Source: Cupriavidus basilensis (GTDB taxonomy: Bacteria; Pseudomonadota; Gammaproteobacteria; Burkholderiales; Burkholderiaceae). Taken from it: a DNA stretch of 64,000 nt. The translations under genes and the position numbers were made by a program. Location: the NCBI RefSeq assembly GCF_000876015.1, contig NZ_BBQM01000015.1, forward strand, positions 372,001-436,000, in the 5' to 3' direction. Positions 9,701 through 17,272 of this stretch are shown here, one piece after another (within the stretch, counting starts at the first letter, position 1; each line of letters starts with the position of its first letter). The notes under the pieces were generated by a model. That model saw only the letters and a program-made list of their open reading frames with translations, did no database searches and was not told where the DNA came from.

Positions 9701-9964
9701 GCCGTCGCCGGTGGACTGGCTGGAGATGTACAGCATGTTGTCGACGCCGTTGATCTCCTGTTCGATCGGCGCGGCGACCGTCTCGGCAACCGTCTCGGCC
9801 GACGCGCCGGGATAGGTGGCGGACACCACGACGGTCGGCGGAATGATGTCGGGGTACTGCGATACCGGCAGTCGGAAGTAGGCAATGGCGCCCACGATGG
9901 TAATCACGACCGCCAGGACTGCGGCGAAAATCGGCCGTGTGATGAAGAAGCGCGACAGGCGCAT
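6797..9964 (-). CDS. RND multidrug efflux pump, inner-membrane subunit (HAE1, MexF-like)
   Basis: A 1055-residue HAE1 pump of normal length. It opens with the cytoplasmic start Arg-Phe-Phe-Ile-Thr-Arg-Pro-Ile-Phe-Ala and has the expected 12 membrane segments with two large periplasmic loops. The proton-relay Asp pair is in Gly-Ile-Val-Val-Asp-Asp-Ala-Ile of segment 4. The N-terminal third resembles MexF/BpeF-type drug pumps more than metal (HME) pumps. It exports drugs or solvents by proton antiport through the channel encoded just downstream. It is the middle gene of adaptor-pump-channel, 42 bases after the adaptor. Its substrate range cannot be read from sequence. Confidence 0.94.
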   Translation of the reverse strand: MRLSRFFITRPIFAAVLAVVITIVGAIAYFRLPVSQYPDIIPPTVVVSATYPGASAETVAETVAAPIEQEINGVDNMLYISSQSTGDGKVAISVTFKVGTNLDAAQMLVQNRVATATPRLPEEVQRLGVTTRKTAPSALMAVNLVSPDGTFDQDYISNYALTQVRDRLSRIDGVGDAIIFGSREFAMRVWIDPDRAASLNLTAGEVVAALRAQNVQVAAGALGQPPNASADAFQLNVRTQGRFSDPEQFADVIVRTDKDGRQVRVRDVARVELGAADYGTNAYLSGKPSIMIGIFQRPGTNALETGETVERVMRETAKSFPHGLEYRIMWNSTKFIAQSTAAVRQTLLEAAVLVVLVIFLFLQRWRAAIIPVVAIPVSLVGTFALLAVAGYSLNSLSLFGLVLAIGIVVDDAIVVVENVERNLGLGLGPLDAARKSMDEVSAALVAIVLVLCAVFIPTLFLTGLSGAFYKQFALTISGATIISLILSLTLSPALAAQLLRAHDAKDAGHPVLRAAHRAGDAFNRRFDAFSAAYGKLTAWLVARPRRVMLSYCGLILATVALFWVTPTGFIPAQDQSYLITVVQLPPGASLARTDAVLQDVSRRLLAIEGVRGTIMLPGYDAASNTNSPNSATAFIPLKPFEERDRSANSILDEARKATADIDGARVMVIPPPLIDGIGSAGGYRMMVQDRSGHGYQELGGEAGKLIAKANAAPGLSQVYTFFNTLTPRIFADIDRRKAEILGVPAERVFEALQVYLGSAYVNDFNLLGRTFRVTAQADQSHRGNTADIANLKTRSSSGAMVPVGSVATFHDETGPYRVVRYNLFPAVEVDGDTAPGSSTGHSLATMERLAADTLPAGYGSEWTGIAYQQKIAGNTAVLVFALAVVLVFLVLAAQYESVTLPLAIILIVPMCLLAAMIGINLRGMDNNVLTQIGLVVLIALAAKNAILVVEFAKQAEEQDGLTPVAAAVRAAQTRLRPILMTSFAFILGAVPLLIAKGAGAELRQALGTAVFFGMLGVTGFGLLYTPTFYVVCRALGARLSRRRRPAAPARLQHAD

Positions 9965-10006
9965 GGAGTGCTTTCCTTAAGGAGGAGATGCCGCCGGGGC
10001 CTTGCC

Positions 10007-11260
10007 CTAGGAGGCAAAGGTGGCCTCGCCGGCGGTCGCCGGCGTGAGCGAGCGATTCAGGGGCGCCGCGGGCTTGATGCTTCCCGGCCTGGTCAGCACC
10101 TTGCTGCCGGGGACCGCCATCTGCACGCCACCGACGACGACGTTGTCATTCGGCGCCAGGCCCGAGCGCACGATGCGAAGGCCGTCGACCACCGGGCCCA
10201 GCGCCACCGGCTTCGCTTCGACGGTGCCGTCCTTCGATACGGTCAGCACAACCTTGCGCGCCTGATCGGTCTGTATGGCGGCGTCGGGGACCAGCAGCGC
10301 CGTCGTGGCGCCGCCGCTGGCCAGGCGCATGTTGCCGAACATGCCGGGCGCGAGGAACAGTCCGGGATTGTCCACGACGGCGCGCAGCCTGATGGTGCCC
10401 GACCGCGGATCCAGGCCGTTGTCGGTAAAGTCGAGCGCGCCGCGCCAGCGATAGTCGGCTTCGTCCTGAAGGCGGACCTCGATTGCGGACATTTTCGCGC
10501 CGCCTTGCTTCGCGCGCAGTGCCTTGAGATAGAGCGCCTCCGACGCATCGAATACGAAATAGATGGGATCCAGCGCGTTGACGGTGGTCAGGAGCGTCCC
10601 GCTTCCGCCCTCTCCGGTCGCGACCAGATTGCCCGGGTCGACGCGCCGGTATGAAACCCTTCCGGCAATCGGAGCGCGGACTTCGGTGAATTCGAGATCC
10701 AGTGATCTGGCGTCGGCCCGGGCCTGCGCACCCGCCACGGCGGCAATGCCGGCCTGCACCCTTGCGTGGAGGCGGTCCAGCTCGCTTTTCGAAACAGCGT
10801 CTTCGCCGACCAGATTGTCTGCCCGCTGCGCATCGGCACGGGCCAGCGCAAGTTCGCTGCGCGCGCTTGCCAGGCTCGCGCCGGCTTCGGCGAGGGCCGC
10901 CGCGAATGGCCTGCGGTCAATGGTAAACAGCAACTCGCCCCGACGAACGGTCGCGCCATCGGCGAAGTGGACAGCGGTGATCTGGCCCGATACGCGCGGC
11001 CGGATTTCTACCGTGCGGCTGGGCTCGAAGCGGCCGACGTAGGTATCCCATTCGTTCACCTGCCGTGAGAGTGGCGCCGATATCGACACCATCGGCGGCG
11101 TCATCGCCGCGTTGGCGACGGGCGTTTTGCGAGCGAAGACAAAGAGTCCGACGCCGACGATTGCCACGGCGATGCCCGCGATCGCCGCCGGGCGCAACAC
11201 GGCCGGACGCGGCCTGGAACGCGACGCGGCGCGTTCGTTGAGTTTGGTCTGAGTGTTCAT
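10007..11260 (-). CDS. RND efflux periplasmic adaptor subunit
   Basis: A 417-residue membrane-fusion protein, first gene of the efflux operon. A basic N-terminus is followed by one membrane segment (about 23-45). Then come the lipoyl/barrel-sandwich halves flanking a helical hairpin, as in Gly-Arg-Phe-Glu-Pro-Ser-Arg-Thr-Val-Glu-Ile-Arg-Pro-Arg-Val-Ser-Gly. It bridges the pump and outer-membrane channel. No lipobox is seen, so it is anchored by the N-terminal helix. The ATG is at 11260, and an inverted repeat (11373-11407) lies in the divergent control region upstream. Confidence 0.93.
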   Translation of the reverse strand: MNTQTKLNERAASRSRPRPAVLRPAAIAGIAVAIVGVGLFVFARKTPVANAAMTPPMVSISAPLSRQVNEWDTYVGRFEPSRTVEIRPRVSGQITAVHFADGATVRRGELLFTIDRRPFAAALAEAGASLASARSELALARADAQRADNLVGEDAVSKSELDRLHARVQAGIAAVAGAQARADARSLDLEFTEVRAPIAGRVSYRRVDPGNLVATGEGGSGTLLTTVNALDPIYFVFDASEALYLKALRAKQGGAKMSAIEVRLQDEADYRWRGALDFTDNGLDPRSGTIRLRAVVDNPGLFLAPGMFGNMRLASGGATTALLVPDAAIQTDQARKVVLTVSKDGTVEAKPVALGPVVDGLRIVRSGLAPNDNVVVGGVQMAVPGSKVLTRPGSIKPAAPLNRSLTPATAGEATFAS

Positions 11261-11372
11261 CCGATCACCGGTCGCTGGTTGTCAAGTCGAGCGGCATTTT
11301 CGCCAACGCCTCCTGATGGCGAAAGGACGAACTTCCCTCGTTTCTGGCCGCGCCAGGTTGTCAGCCGATGTT

Positions 11373-11407
11373 TGGCAGAAAACAATCATAATTCGTCGTT
11401 TCTGCCA
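11373..11407. promoter_or_regulatory. inverted repeat in the divergent efflux/membrane-protein control region
   Basis: TGGCAGAAA (11373-11381) and TTTCTGCCA (11399-11407) are perfect 9-base arms with a 17-base AT-rich spacer. They lie between the adaptor gene and the rightward gene at 11479. TGGCA/TGCCA-type dyads are common for AraC/GlxA regulators, and two GlxA genes flank this region. A role as their operator is inferred. Confidence 0.5.
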
Positions 11408-11478
11408 CTCACGCCGGTGCCCGCGCCCGGGATATAAAACGAGGGTTTCGATCTTCCAGACACCAGGAGCCATTCCTC

Positions 11479-11898
11479 ATGGAACCGCAGTCCCCGCGCA
11501 CCGGCCTGGCAGGCCGCGCCTCTCGACGTGGCCAGGAACCGGATTTTCCCGGCGAGCCGAATCATGCCGAGGCAGTGACGCAACGGCGGGCACAACTTCG
11601 CCGGCTCGAGTTCGCATCGGTGATCGAGGGCACCACGCTCATTCTTCTTGCCGGCGTCGCCGTTCCACTGAAGCACCTCGGCGGCTGGCCCGTCGGTGTG
11701 CAGGTCCTGGGGCCGCTGCATGGCCTCGCGTTGCTGATCTATCTGTGGATCGCCATGCAAGCCGTCGCCGAAGCCGGCTGGTCGCGCAGCGACGTGATCC
11801 GCGTGTTTCTGGTTGCCGTCCTGCCGTTCGGCGGATTCTTCAATGCGGCTTTCATCTCGCGCAAGATCGCCGGCCTCGGGGAGGAGCCGTCCCGATGA
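11479..11898 (+). CDS. DUF3817-type small membrane protein
   Basis: A 139-residue protein with a hydrophilic N-terminal 40 residues and then three hydrophobic segments. Arg-Arg-Leu-Glu-Phe-Ala-Ser-Val-Ile-Glu-Gly-Thr and Gly-Pro-Leu-His-Gly-Leu match the DUF3817 membrane family, whose role is unknown. AGGAG lies ten bases before ATG 11479. The stop overlaps the next start (ATGA), so it is translationally coupled to the following membrane gene. Confidence 0.72.
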   Translation: MEPQSPRTGLAGRASRRGQEPDFPGEPNHAEAVTQRRAQLRRLEFASVIEGTTLILLAGVAVPLKHLGGWPVGVQVLGPLHGLALLIYLWIAMQAVAEAGWSRSDVIRVFLVAVLPFGGFFNAAFISRKIAGLGEEPSR

Positions 11899-12311
11899 GT
11901 CTCGTTGCGCCATACCCCTGGCTCAAGGCACTGCACGTGGTGTCCGCGCTGATCTTCGCCGCTGGCGTGATGACCGTGGCGGCATTCCTGTGGGCAGCGG
12001 CCAGATCCGGCCAGGACGTCGCGAGGATCTCGGCGGCCTTGCGCAGATGGGACAGGGCGGTCACGACGCCGGCGATGCTCCTGGTCTTGGTGCTCGGCTT
12101 TCTGCTTGCCAGGTCCGGAGGCTGGTTTGGCGCCCCGTGGCTGCATGTCAAGCTCGCCCTTGCTCTCCTGCTCGCGGCCGCGCACGGCATGCAGTCCGCA
12201 AGACTTCGCCGCCTCGCCGGCGGGGCCGCCGCAAGACCTTGGCGGGCGAGCCCGTTGCTCCTGGCGGGGTTCGCCGGCATCGCAATGCTCGCCGTGCTGA
12301 AGCCATTTTGA
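11895..12311 (+). CDS. small four-helix membrane protein (CopD/HemJ-like)
   Basis: A 138-residue protein with four hydrophobic helices. Trp-Leu-Lys-Ala-Leu-His-Val-Val-Ser at the N-terminus and His-Val-Lys-Leu-Ala-Leu in helix 3 place conserved His residues as in the CopD/HemJ group of membrane proteins, which bind copper or heme. It overlaps the DUF3817-type gene by four bases and precedes a GlxA regulator by 77 bases. The function is not established; the similarity is by pattern only. Confidence 0.6.
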   Translation: MSLVAPYPWLKALHVVSALIFAAGVMTVAAFLWAAARSGQDVARISAALRRWDRAVTTPAMLLVLVLGFLLARSGGWFGAPWLHVKLALALLLAAAHGMQSARLRRLAGGAAARPWRASPLLLAGFAGIAMLAVLKPF

Positions 12312-12388
12312 CTCGTGCGAGAGAACAGCATCCGGCCCGACGGGCATCGCGCCACGGCTGTCCTCTCCCGCCTCTCCCGACGTTCGAC

Positions 12389-13357
12389 ATGTGCATGAGC
12401 ATCGATCCCGCGCTGGCAATTCGGCACATCGGGTTCTTCGTGTACCCAGGCTTCCAGATTCAAGACCTGAGCGGCCCGCTCGCGGCCTTCGAGCTGGCCG
12501 AGCTGGACGCCGGCATCAAAGCATACCGGTGTCACGTCGTCTCCCAGGCCGGCGGCGAGATCGCAAGCTCCGGCGGTCTGAAGGTCATTACCGATTCGAT
12601 CCCTTCGACACTCGATACCTTGCTGGTCGTCGGTGGCGAGATATCGGACGACCCCGCGGGGCTGCCGGCAATCACCGGGCACCTTGCCGCCGCCCAGGAA
12701 AACGGCACACGGCGCATCGGAAGCGTCTGCACCGGCGCGTTCATACTTGCCAAGGCTGGCTTGCTCGACGGTCGTTGCGCAACCACGCACTGGAAGCACT
12801 CGCGCCAGCTGCAGCGCATGTTTCCGAAAGCCAGGGTGCAGTCAGACCGCATCTTCGCGAAAGACGGGCATATCTGGACGTCGGCTGGCGTGACCGCAGG
12901 GATTGACCTGGCGCTGGCGCTGATCGAAGAAGACCTCGGCCATGCGGCCTCGCATGCCGTAGCCCGGGCGCTGGTCGTGTACCACCGCCGGCCAGGCGGC
13001 CAGTCCCAGTTCTCTGCCCTGGCCGACATGGAGCCGGAGTCCGACAGGATTCGGGAGGTACTGACGTATATGCGCGAGCATCTGAACGAGCCGCTCTCCA
13101 CCGAGACACTGGCTTCCGTCGCATGCCTCAGTCCCCGGCAGTTCGGGCGAACATTCCTGGCCGAAACTGGCGAGACGCCCGCAAAGGCCGTCGAGCGGCT
13201 GCGCGTCGAGGTAGCACGCCAGAGAGTGGAGCGGGGCGCCGAGCCGATCGAGCGGATCGCCTACTCGGTCGGATTTGCCGATCCCGAGCGGATGCGCAGG
13301 GCGTTCATACGGGTCACGGGCCACCCGCCGCAGAGTCTTCGCCGGATGGCTGCCTGA
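12389..13357 (+). CDS. GlxA-type transcriptional regulator (second copy type)
   Basis: A 322-residue protein with an N-terminal DJ-1/PfpI domain (about 10-180; Gly-Ser-Val-Cys-Thr-Gly-Ala-Phe at the Cys elbow). The C-terminal AraC DNA-binding domain (about 220-318) carries Ser-Pro-Arg-Gln-Phe-Gly-Arg-Thr-Phe and ends Gly-His-Pro-Pro-Gln-Ser-Leu-Arg-Arg. ATG 12389 and ATG 12395 are both possible starts. It follows two small membrane genes and probably regulates them or the divergent RND pump. It differs clearly from the GlxA gene at 4305-5246. The low-GC hxs island begins just after its stop. Confidence 0.88.
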   Translation: MCMSIDPALAIRHIGFFVYPGFQIQDLSGPLAAFELAELDAGIKAYRCHVVSQAGGEIASSGGLKVITDSIPSTLDTLLVVGGEISDDPAGLPAITGHLAAAQENGTRRIGSVCTGAFILAKAGLLDGRCATTHWKHSRQLQRMFPKARVQSDRIFAKDGHIWTSAGVTAGIDLALALIEEDLGHAASHAVARALVVYHRRPGGQSQFSALADMEPESDRIREVLTYMREHLNEPLSTETLASVACLSPRQFGRTFLAETGETPAKAVERLRVEVARQRVERGAEPIERIAYSVGFADPERMRRAFIRVTGHPPQSLRRMAA

Positions 13358-14023
13358 AGGGCGCAATAGGGCAAAAAACAGATGCCTGGGATGAGAATTT
13401 TCGGCCTTCATTCACTTGTCGTATCCTGGATACCCAAGTTTCCAGTCTGCCGATCCATGTGAAGACTATTGGTCTGCCTGACAGACGCTTCTTGGGGCAA
13501 TGAAGAAGGTGGGCGGGCGTTGAGCTTCGCTTGATATTTTGCGTTTTAAGTGCGATTCGATCGAGGCCTTCCGGCCAGGAAGCGATGCTCGCCCGGTGGC
13601 GACAAATGGCTAAAACTTTGCGCCTTTCGGTCGGCCGATCCGTTTGCTGTCGACTAACCTTCCCATGAAGATCCCCAGCCTACGACACGGTTTTCGAGCC
13701 TAATATTGACGAGATTAGCTGTCCGGTATGTTTGTTGCTGCAGTGCACACGACTGCTGCCACGTCAAAGGTTACTCTTGGAATGGAAAGCGGGCAATCAC
13801 GCATTCTCGTGGCCGCTCAGGTCGCCGCCCCCACAACGAGGGGGCTTTCGTGTGCTTTAACGTACGCACCGCGAAGCGCGCAGTGGATGTATACTCGCAA
13901 AACTCAATGGTAATTTTTTGTAACGTCGTGCTACATTCAGGACAAAGTTCGGGCGCGCGTTCTAGGTTGGAGTGCTGCTGCAGTAGGGGAAAATTCACAT
14001 CAACATTCAGGGGAACGGTCAAA
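13358..14023 (+). other. 666-base AT-richer region upstream of hxsA
   Basis: No convincing gene is seen. Composition shifts to AT-rich right after the GlxA stop, marking the left edge of the hxs island. It holds a terminator-like hairpin (13827-13848) and a TATACT box (13890-13895). Just before hxsA is a stretch ending CAGGGGAAC that can act as ribosome site. The hxsA promoter must lie here, but no clear -35/-10 pair could be fixed. Confidence 0.5.
13827..13848 (+). terminator. terminator-like hairpin upstream of hxsA
   Basis: GCCCCC (13827-13832) pairs with GGGGGC (13840-13845) across a 7-base loop, followed by TTTC. The T-run is short. No gene is seen before it, so it may end a short RNA or belong to the hxsA leader. 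Confidence 0.35.
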
Positions 14024-14296
14024 ATGAAAGGATTTCTCAAAGCATTCGCGGCAGTGGCCGCTGGATTTGCCGCTCAAAATGCTCCGGCTATGCAAGTTCC
14101 TACGCAGGATTCTTCCGCGCAAAGCTCGGTTGCCCCGTCCGACATTGCGACTAAGGAGCGAGTTGCGGTTCGTACTCAGGGCGGTGACGCATTCAGCTTT
14201 GTGCTGAAACGCAATGCCGAAGAAGGCAACTTGATGGCTTATCACCAGTCGCATGCATCTCACGCGTCCCATGCATCCCACTACTCCGGCCGCTAA
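14024..14296 (+). CDS. hxsA: His-Xaa-Ser repeat protein, predicted substrate of the hxs system
   Basis: A 90-residue exported peptide precursor. Residues 1-22 look like a signal peptide (Lys near the start, an alanine-rich core, Asn-Ala-Pro-Ala before the mature part). After a Ser/Thr-rich linker comes Phe-Val-Leu-Lys-Arg-Asn-Ala-Glu (59-66). The protein ends with five consecutive His-x-Ser triplets: His74, 77, 80, 83 and 86, the middle three being His-Ala-Ser. Such repeats define the His-Xaa-Ser system, in which two radical SAM proteins are predicted to modify the repeat; the chemistry is not known to me. It is short for this family. ATG 14024 follows GGGGAAC. A terminator separates it from hxsD. 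An upstream in-frame extension is rejected because it lacks the signal start. Confidence 0.88.
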   Translation: MKGFLKAFAAVAAGFAAQNAPAMQVPTQDSSAQSSVAPSDIATKERVAVRTQGGDAFSFVLKRNAEEGNLMAYHQSHASHASHASHYSGR

Positions 14297-14319
14297 TAGG
14301 TTGCCAGGATGTTAGTACC

Positions 14320-14343
14320 GGCTCCTTTGGGAGCCTTTTTTTT
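14320..14343 (+). terminator. intrinsic terminator between hxsA and hxsD
   Basis: GGCTCC (14320-14325), loop TTTG, GGAGCC (14330-14335), then eight T (14336-14343). It is a textbook rho-independent stop placed between the precursor gene and the maturase genes. It would let the precursor be made in excess, with partial read-through into hxsD-hxsB-hxsC. Confidence 0.85.
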
Positions 14344-14352
14344 GAGCCAACG

Positions 14353-14643
14353 ATGACACTACGCCTGGAACTGGACCCCGCCATCTATCGTCTGGAGGCT
14401 GTTCAGAAGGCAGCCTATCGGTTCATTGATCGCCTCACCATCTTGATATCCCAAAGCGGGGATAAGCTAATTTGCGAAATCGATTCGGTAAAGCCTGGAA
14501 GCGCCGCATTGGACGACATATTGGCTAACTTCAAGCGGGAGTTGCTTGACCAGCAACTGCGTCTTCAAATCAAAGAAGAGACAGAGCCCGCCCGGAACCT
14601 CATCCTGGCATACGCTTTTTCGCGCACGGGACTCCAAGGATGA
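14353..14643 (+). CDS. hxsD: His-Xaa-Ser system protein HxsD
   Basis: A 96-residue cytosolic protein with no signal peptide, matching HxsD in size, position and pattern: Ala-Ala-Tyr-Arg-Phe-Ile-Asp-Arg early and a C-terminal Asn-Leu-Ile-Leu-Ala-Tyr-Ala-Phe. HxsD always accompanies the two radical SAM proteins of this system. Its role is unknown, perhaps as the peptide-recognition partner, as small companion proteins do for other radical SAM peptide maturases. The start is ATG 14353, ten bases after the terminator T-run, with only a weak ribosome site. The stop overlaps the hxsB start (ATGA). Confidence 0.85.
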   Translation: MTLRLELDPAIYRLEAVQKAAYRFIDRLTILISQSGDKLICEIDSVKPGSAALDDILANFKRELLDQQLRLQIKEETEPARNLILAYAFSRTGLQG

Positions 14644-16100
14644 GCAAGTTCCAGCCATTGGAAAGCTACTTGGACCGTTCTGGCACGTATCATCTCCTGC
14701 CTTTCCGGTTCGAGCCGCTGGACGGTGAGGAGGTGGTTCTCACCAACACGGTTGGTGAGTTTACCTTCTTGACTCGCGAAAAGCTCAATGACTTGGTCCA
14801 TCATCGCCTGAAGCCTTCAGACAGTGACTACACCGCTCTGCGGTCGCGGCACTTTATTAGGGAAGATGGAGACGAGGCGAGTCTAGAATTGCTCGCGCTA
14901 AAGACTCGTACCAAACTCAGTAAGCTTGCGAACTTTACGAACTTGCATCTGTTCGTTGTCTCATTGCGCTGCGATCATAGCTGTCAGTATTGTCAAGTAT
15001 CTCGCCAGTCAGAAGACAAAGATGCCTTCGACATGACGCGTGAGACCGCGGACAATGCCCTGGAGCTAGTCTTCCGTTCACCCAACCCGGCCATCAAAAT
15101 TGAGTTCCAGGGCGGTGAACCCTTGCTTAATTTCGATTTAATTCGATATGTGGTTGAGAAAGCTGAGCGACGTGGCCACGTTGAAGGTCGCGACCTCGAG
15201 TTCGTTATTACGACGACTCTAGCACTCGCGACGGATGAAATCCTCGAGTACTGCCGAGACCACTACATTTATCTATCTTCATCGTTGGATGGTCCGGAAG
15301 ACTTGCACAACAAGAATCGCGCGCGCCCAGGGCGTGATAGTCATGCACGGTTTGTCGCAGGGCTTCAGCGGGCGAGGGATATTGTCGGATACGACTCCGT
15401 ATCGGCGCTTATGACAACGTCTCCAGCAAGCCTAAATCGCGTCAGAGACATCGTCGACGAGTACGTCAAGCATGGCTTCAGCGGCATCTTCCTGCGACAC
15501 TTGTCTCCCTATGGTTTTGCCATGAAGACAAAGAGCTTCCAGGCCTACAACGCCGAGCGATGGTTGCAGTTTTACAAAGAAGGGTTGGACTACATCTTGG
15601 AACTCAACAAGGCTGGCCTGCCATTTACCGAGTATTACTCCAGCCTCATTCTGACCAAGATGTTGACGTCGAGTGATCCTGGGTTTGTTGATTTGATGAA
15701 TCCGGCAGGTGCAGGTATCGCTGCGGTGGTGTTCAATTACGATGGTGAAGTATATGCGTCGGACGAAAGCCGCATGCTTCGCGAAATGGGAGATACGACG
15801 TTCCGACTTGGAAACGTATACGAGAACACCTACGAGCAGATCTTTACAAATGACGCTCTTCTCAGCGCGCTGGAGGACTCATTTACGGGTTCTGCACCAA
15901 TGTGCAGCGATTGCGCCTTTGAGCCGTGGTGCGGAGCTGAACCGGTGTTTCATCATGCGATGTATGGCGATGTCTTGGGTCGAAAACCAGAATCCGAATT
16001 TTGCAGACGCATGATGGGCGTGACAAAGCACTTGTTGGACATCATGCGTCGAGATGCTGAAGCGAAAGAAATCTTTATGCGGTGGGTGAACCGATGCTAA
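14640..16100 (+). CDS. hxsB: His-Xaa-Ser system radical SAM maturase HxsB
   Basis: A 486-residue radical SAM enzyme predicted to modify the HxsA repeat. An N-terminal extension of about 100 residues precedes the iron-sulfur motif Cys111-x3-Cys115-x2-Cys118 (Cys-Asp-His-Ser-Cys-Gln-Tyr-Cys). Gly-Gly-Glu at 158-160 is the SAM-binding motif. A C-terminal SPASM-like cysteine set (Cys422, 425, 431, 455) would bind auxiliary clusters, as in peptide maturases. It overlaps hxsD by four bases and hxsC by seven, so the three are translationally coupled. Base composition is AT-richer than the flanking genes, a sign of transfer. All key cysteines are present. Confidence 0.92.
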   Translation: MSKFQPLESYLDRSGTYHLLPFRFEPLDGEEVVLTNTVGEFTFLTREKLNDLVHHRLKPSDSDYTALRSRHFIREDGDEASLELLALKTRTKLSKLANFTNLHLFVVSLRCDHSCQYCQVSRQSEDKDAFDMTRETADNALELVFRSPNPAIKIEFQGGEPLLNFDLIRYVVEKAERRGHVEGRDLEFVITTTLALATDEILEYCRDHYIYLSSSLDGPEDLHNKNRARPGRDSHARFVAGLQRARDIVGYDSVSALMTTSPASLNRVRDIVDEYVKHGFSGIFLRHLSPYGFAMKTKSFQAYNAERWLQFYKEGLDYILELNKAGLPFTEYYSSLILTKMLTSSDPGFVDLMNPAGAGIAAVVFNYDGEVYASDESRMLREMGDTTFRLGNVYENTYEQIFTNDALLSALEDSFTGSAPMCSDCAFEPWCGAEPVFHHAMYGDVLGRKPESEFCRRMMGVTKHLLDIMRRDAEAKEIFMRWVNRC

Positions 16101-17272
16101 CTCTCACAGGGCGCGTCATCTGGCAGGAAAAACGTACCGCTCAGCGCCAAGTATTTAGTCTGAGCACAAATCGTACGCTTCCTCAACCGCTGCGCGGAGG
16201 CAAAGCTTTCCTAGCCAAAGGCTCGGGGCCGATACCAGTGGGATTTGCACACTACTTGGCTTTCAACTCTCGGCCTGAAGCACTCGAGGACGGGATGCCA
16301 TGTATTTTGCTAGGCGACGAATTTCGGTACCTGGATGATGATGATGTCATCGCTCTGAGCAGCGATGGCCGAGTTCGCTCGCTGTACCGCGCAAGTTCCA
16401 ACCACAACAGCCTCCTGCTCACAGAGCAGTGCAACAACTATTGTTTGATGTGCTCGCAGCCGCCCAAGCGAGTAGATGACAGTTGGCTTCTGCACGAAGC
16501 CAAAGAAACCGTTCGCGTTATCCCGCGAGAAACACGCAATCTGGGCATTACCGGCGGTGAACCAACACTCTATGGCGACGAATTTATTGGCTTACTCTAT
16601 CACATCAAGAATTGGCTGCCGCATACCTCGCTGCATATCCTGTCTAACGGACGGACATTTGCAGACGCACAATTTTCGGAGAAGTATGCCGCTGTCAACC
16701 ATCCCGATATGATGGTCGGCATACCAGTCTACTCGGCCGATCCAGCTCGCCATGACTACGTTGTGCAAGCCAGGGGCGCGTTCGACGAAACCATCCGCGG
16801 CATCCTCAACCTCAAACGCTTGAATCAGAAAGTCGAGATTCGCATCGTGCTCCACAAGCAAACCTGTCAAGGCTTGCCGGAACTGGCCGAATTCATTGCA
16901 CGCAATCTGCTGTTTGTCGATCATGTCGCACTGATGGCGCTGGAGATGACAGGCTTCACACGAGCAAATCTAGATGCGCTCTGGATCGACCCTATCGAAT
17001 ACAAATCGGAACTGAGCAAGGCCGTGAAGATCTTGAGGAGCTATGGCCTCAAGACTTCCGTGTATAACCATCCGCTGTGCCTTGTGAATCGTGACGTCGA
17101 GACTTCCTACGTCAAGTCCATCTCTGACTGGAAAAACGAGTATGCGACAGAATGTGAACCTTGTGTCAGGAAGTCGGACTGTGGTGGTTTCTTCTCGTCT
17201 GGTATTCGACATGGTTACAGCAAATCTATCCAGCCATTCCTCAGCGTGATGAGTGGTACTGAAAGGTCCTGA
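16094..17272 (+). CDS. hxsC: His-Xaa-Ser system radical SAM maturase HxsC
   Basis: A 392-residue second radical SAM protein. The cluster motif is Cys113-x3-Cys117-x2-Cys120 (Cys-Asn-Asn-Tyr-Cys-Leu-Met-Cys) and Gly-Gly-Glu is at 154-156. A C-terminal Cys354-x2-Cys357-x5-Cys363 set may hold an additional cluster. Residues 1-105 are a separate leading domain. Two different radical SAM enzymes for one short peptide is the signature of the Hxs system. ATG 16094 overlaps the end of hxsB; an in-frame GTG at 16082 is less likely. It is the last gene of the island; composition returns to high GC by about 17.45 kb. Confidence 0.92.
   Translation: MLTLTGRVIWQEKRTAQRQVFSLSTNRTLPQPLRGGKAFLAKGSGPIPVGFAHYLAFNSRPEALEDGMPCILLGDEFRYLDDDDVIALSSDGRVRSLYRASSNHNSLLLTEQCNNYCLMCSQPPKRVDDSWLLHEAKETVRVIPRETRNLGITGGEPTLYGDEFIGLLYHIKNWLPHTSLHILSNGRTFADAQFSEKYAAVNHPDMMVGIPVYSADPARHDYVVQARGAFDETIRGILNLKRLNQKVEIRIVLHKQTCQGLPELAEFIARNLLFVDHVALMALEMTGFTRANLDALWIDPIEYKSELSKAVKILRSYGLKTSVYNHPLCLVNRDVETSYVKSISDWKNEYATECEPCVRKSDCGGFFSSGIRHGYSKSIQPFLSVMSGTERS

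Noticed and set aside
13706-14023. Upstream in-frame extension of hxsA
   Set aside because: It would bury the signal peptide, lacks a ribosome site, and has no conserved pattern.
14353-14643. HxsD as an antitoxin or a PqqD-like protein
   Set aside because: Size would allow either, but the pattern and its place before hxsB fit HxsD better.
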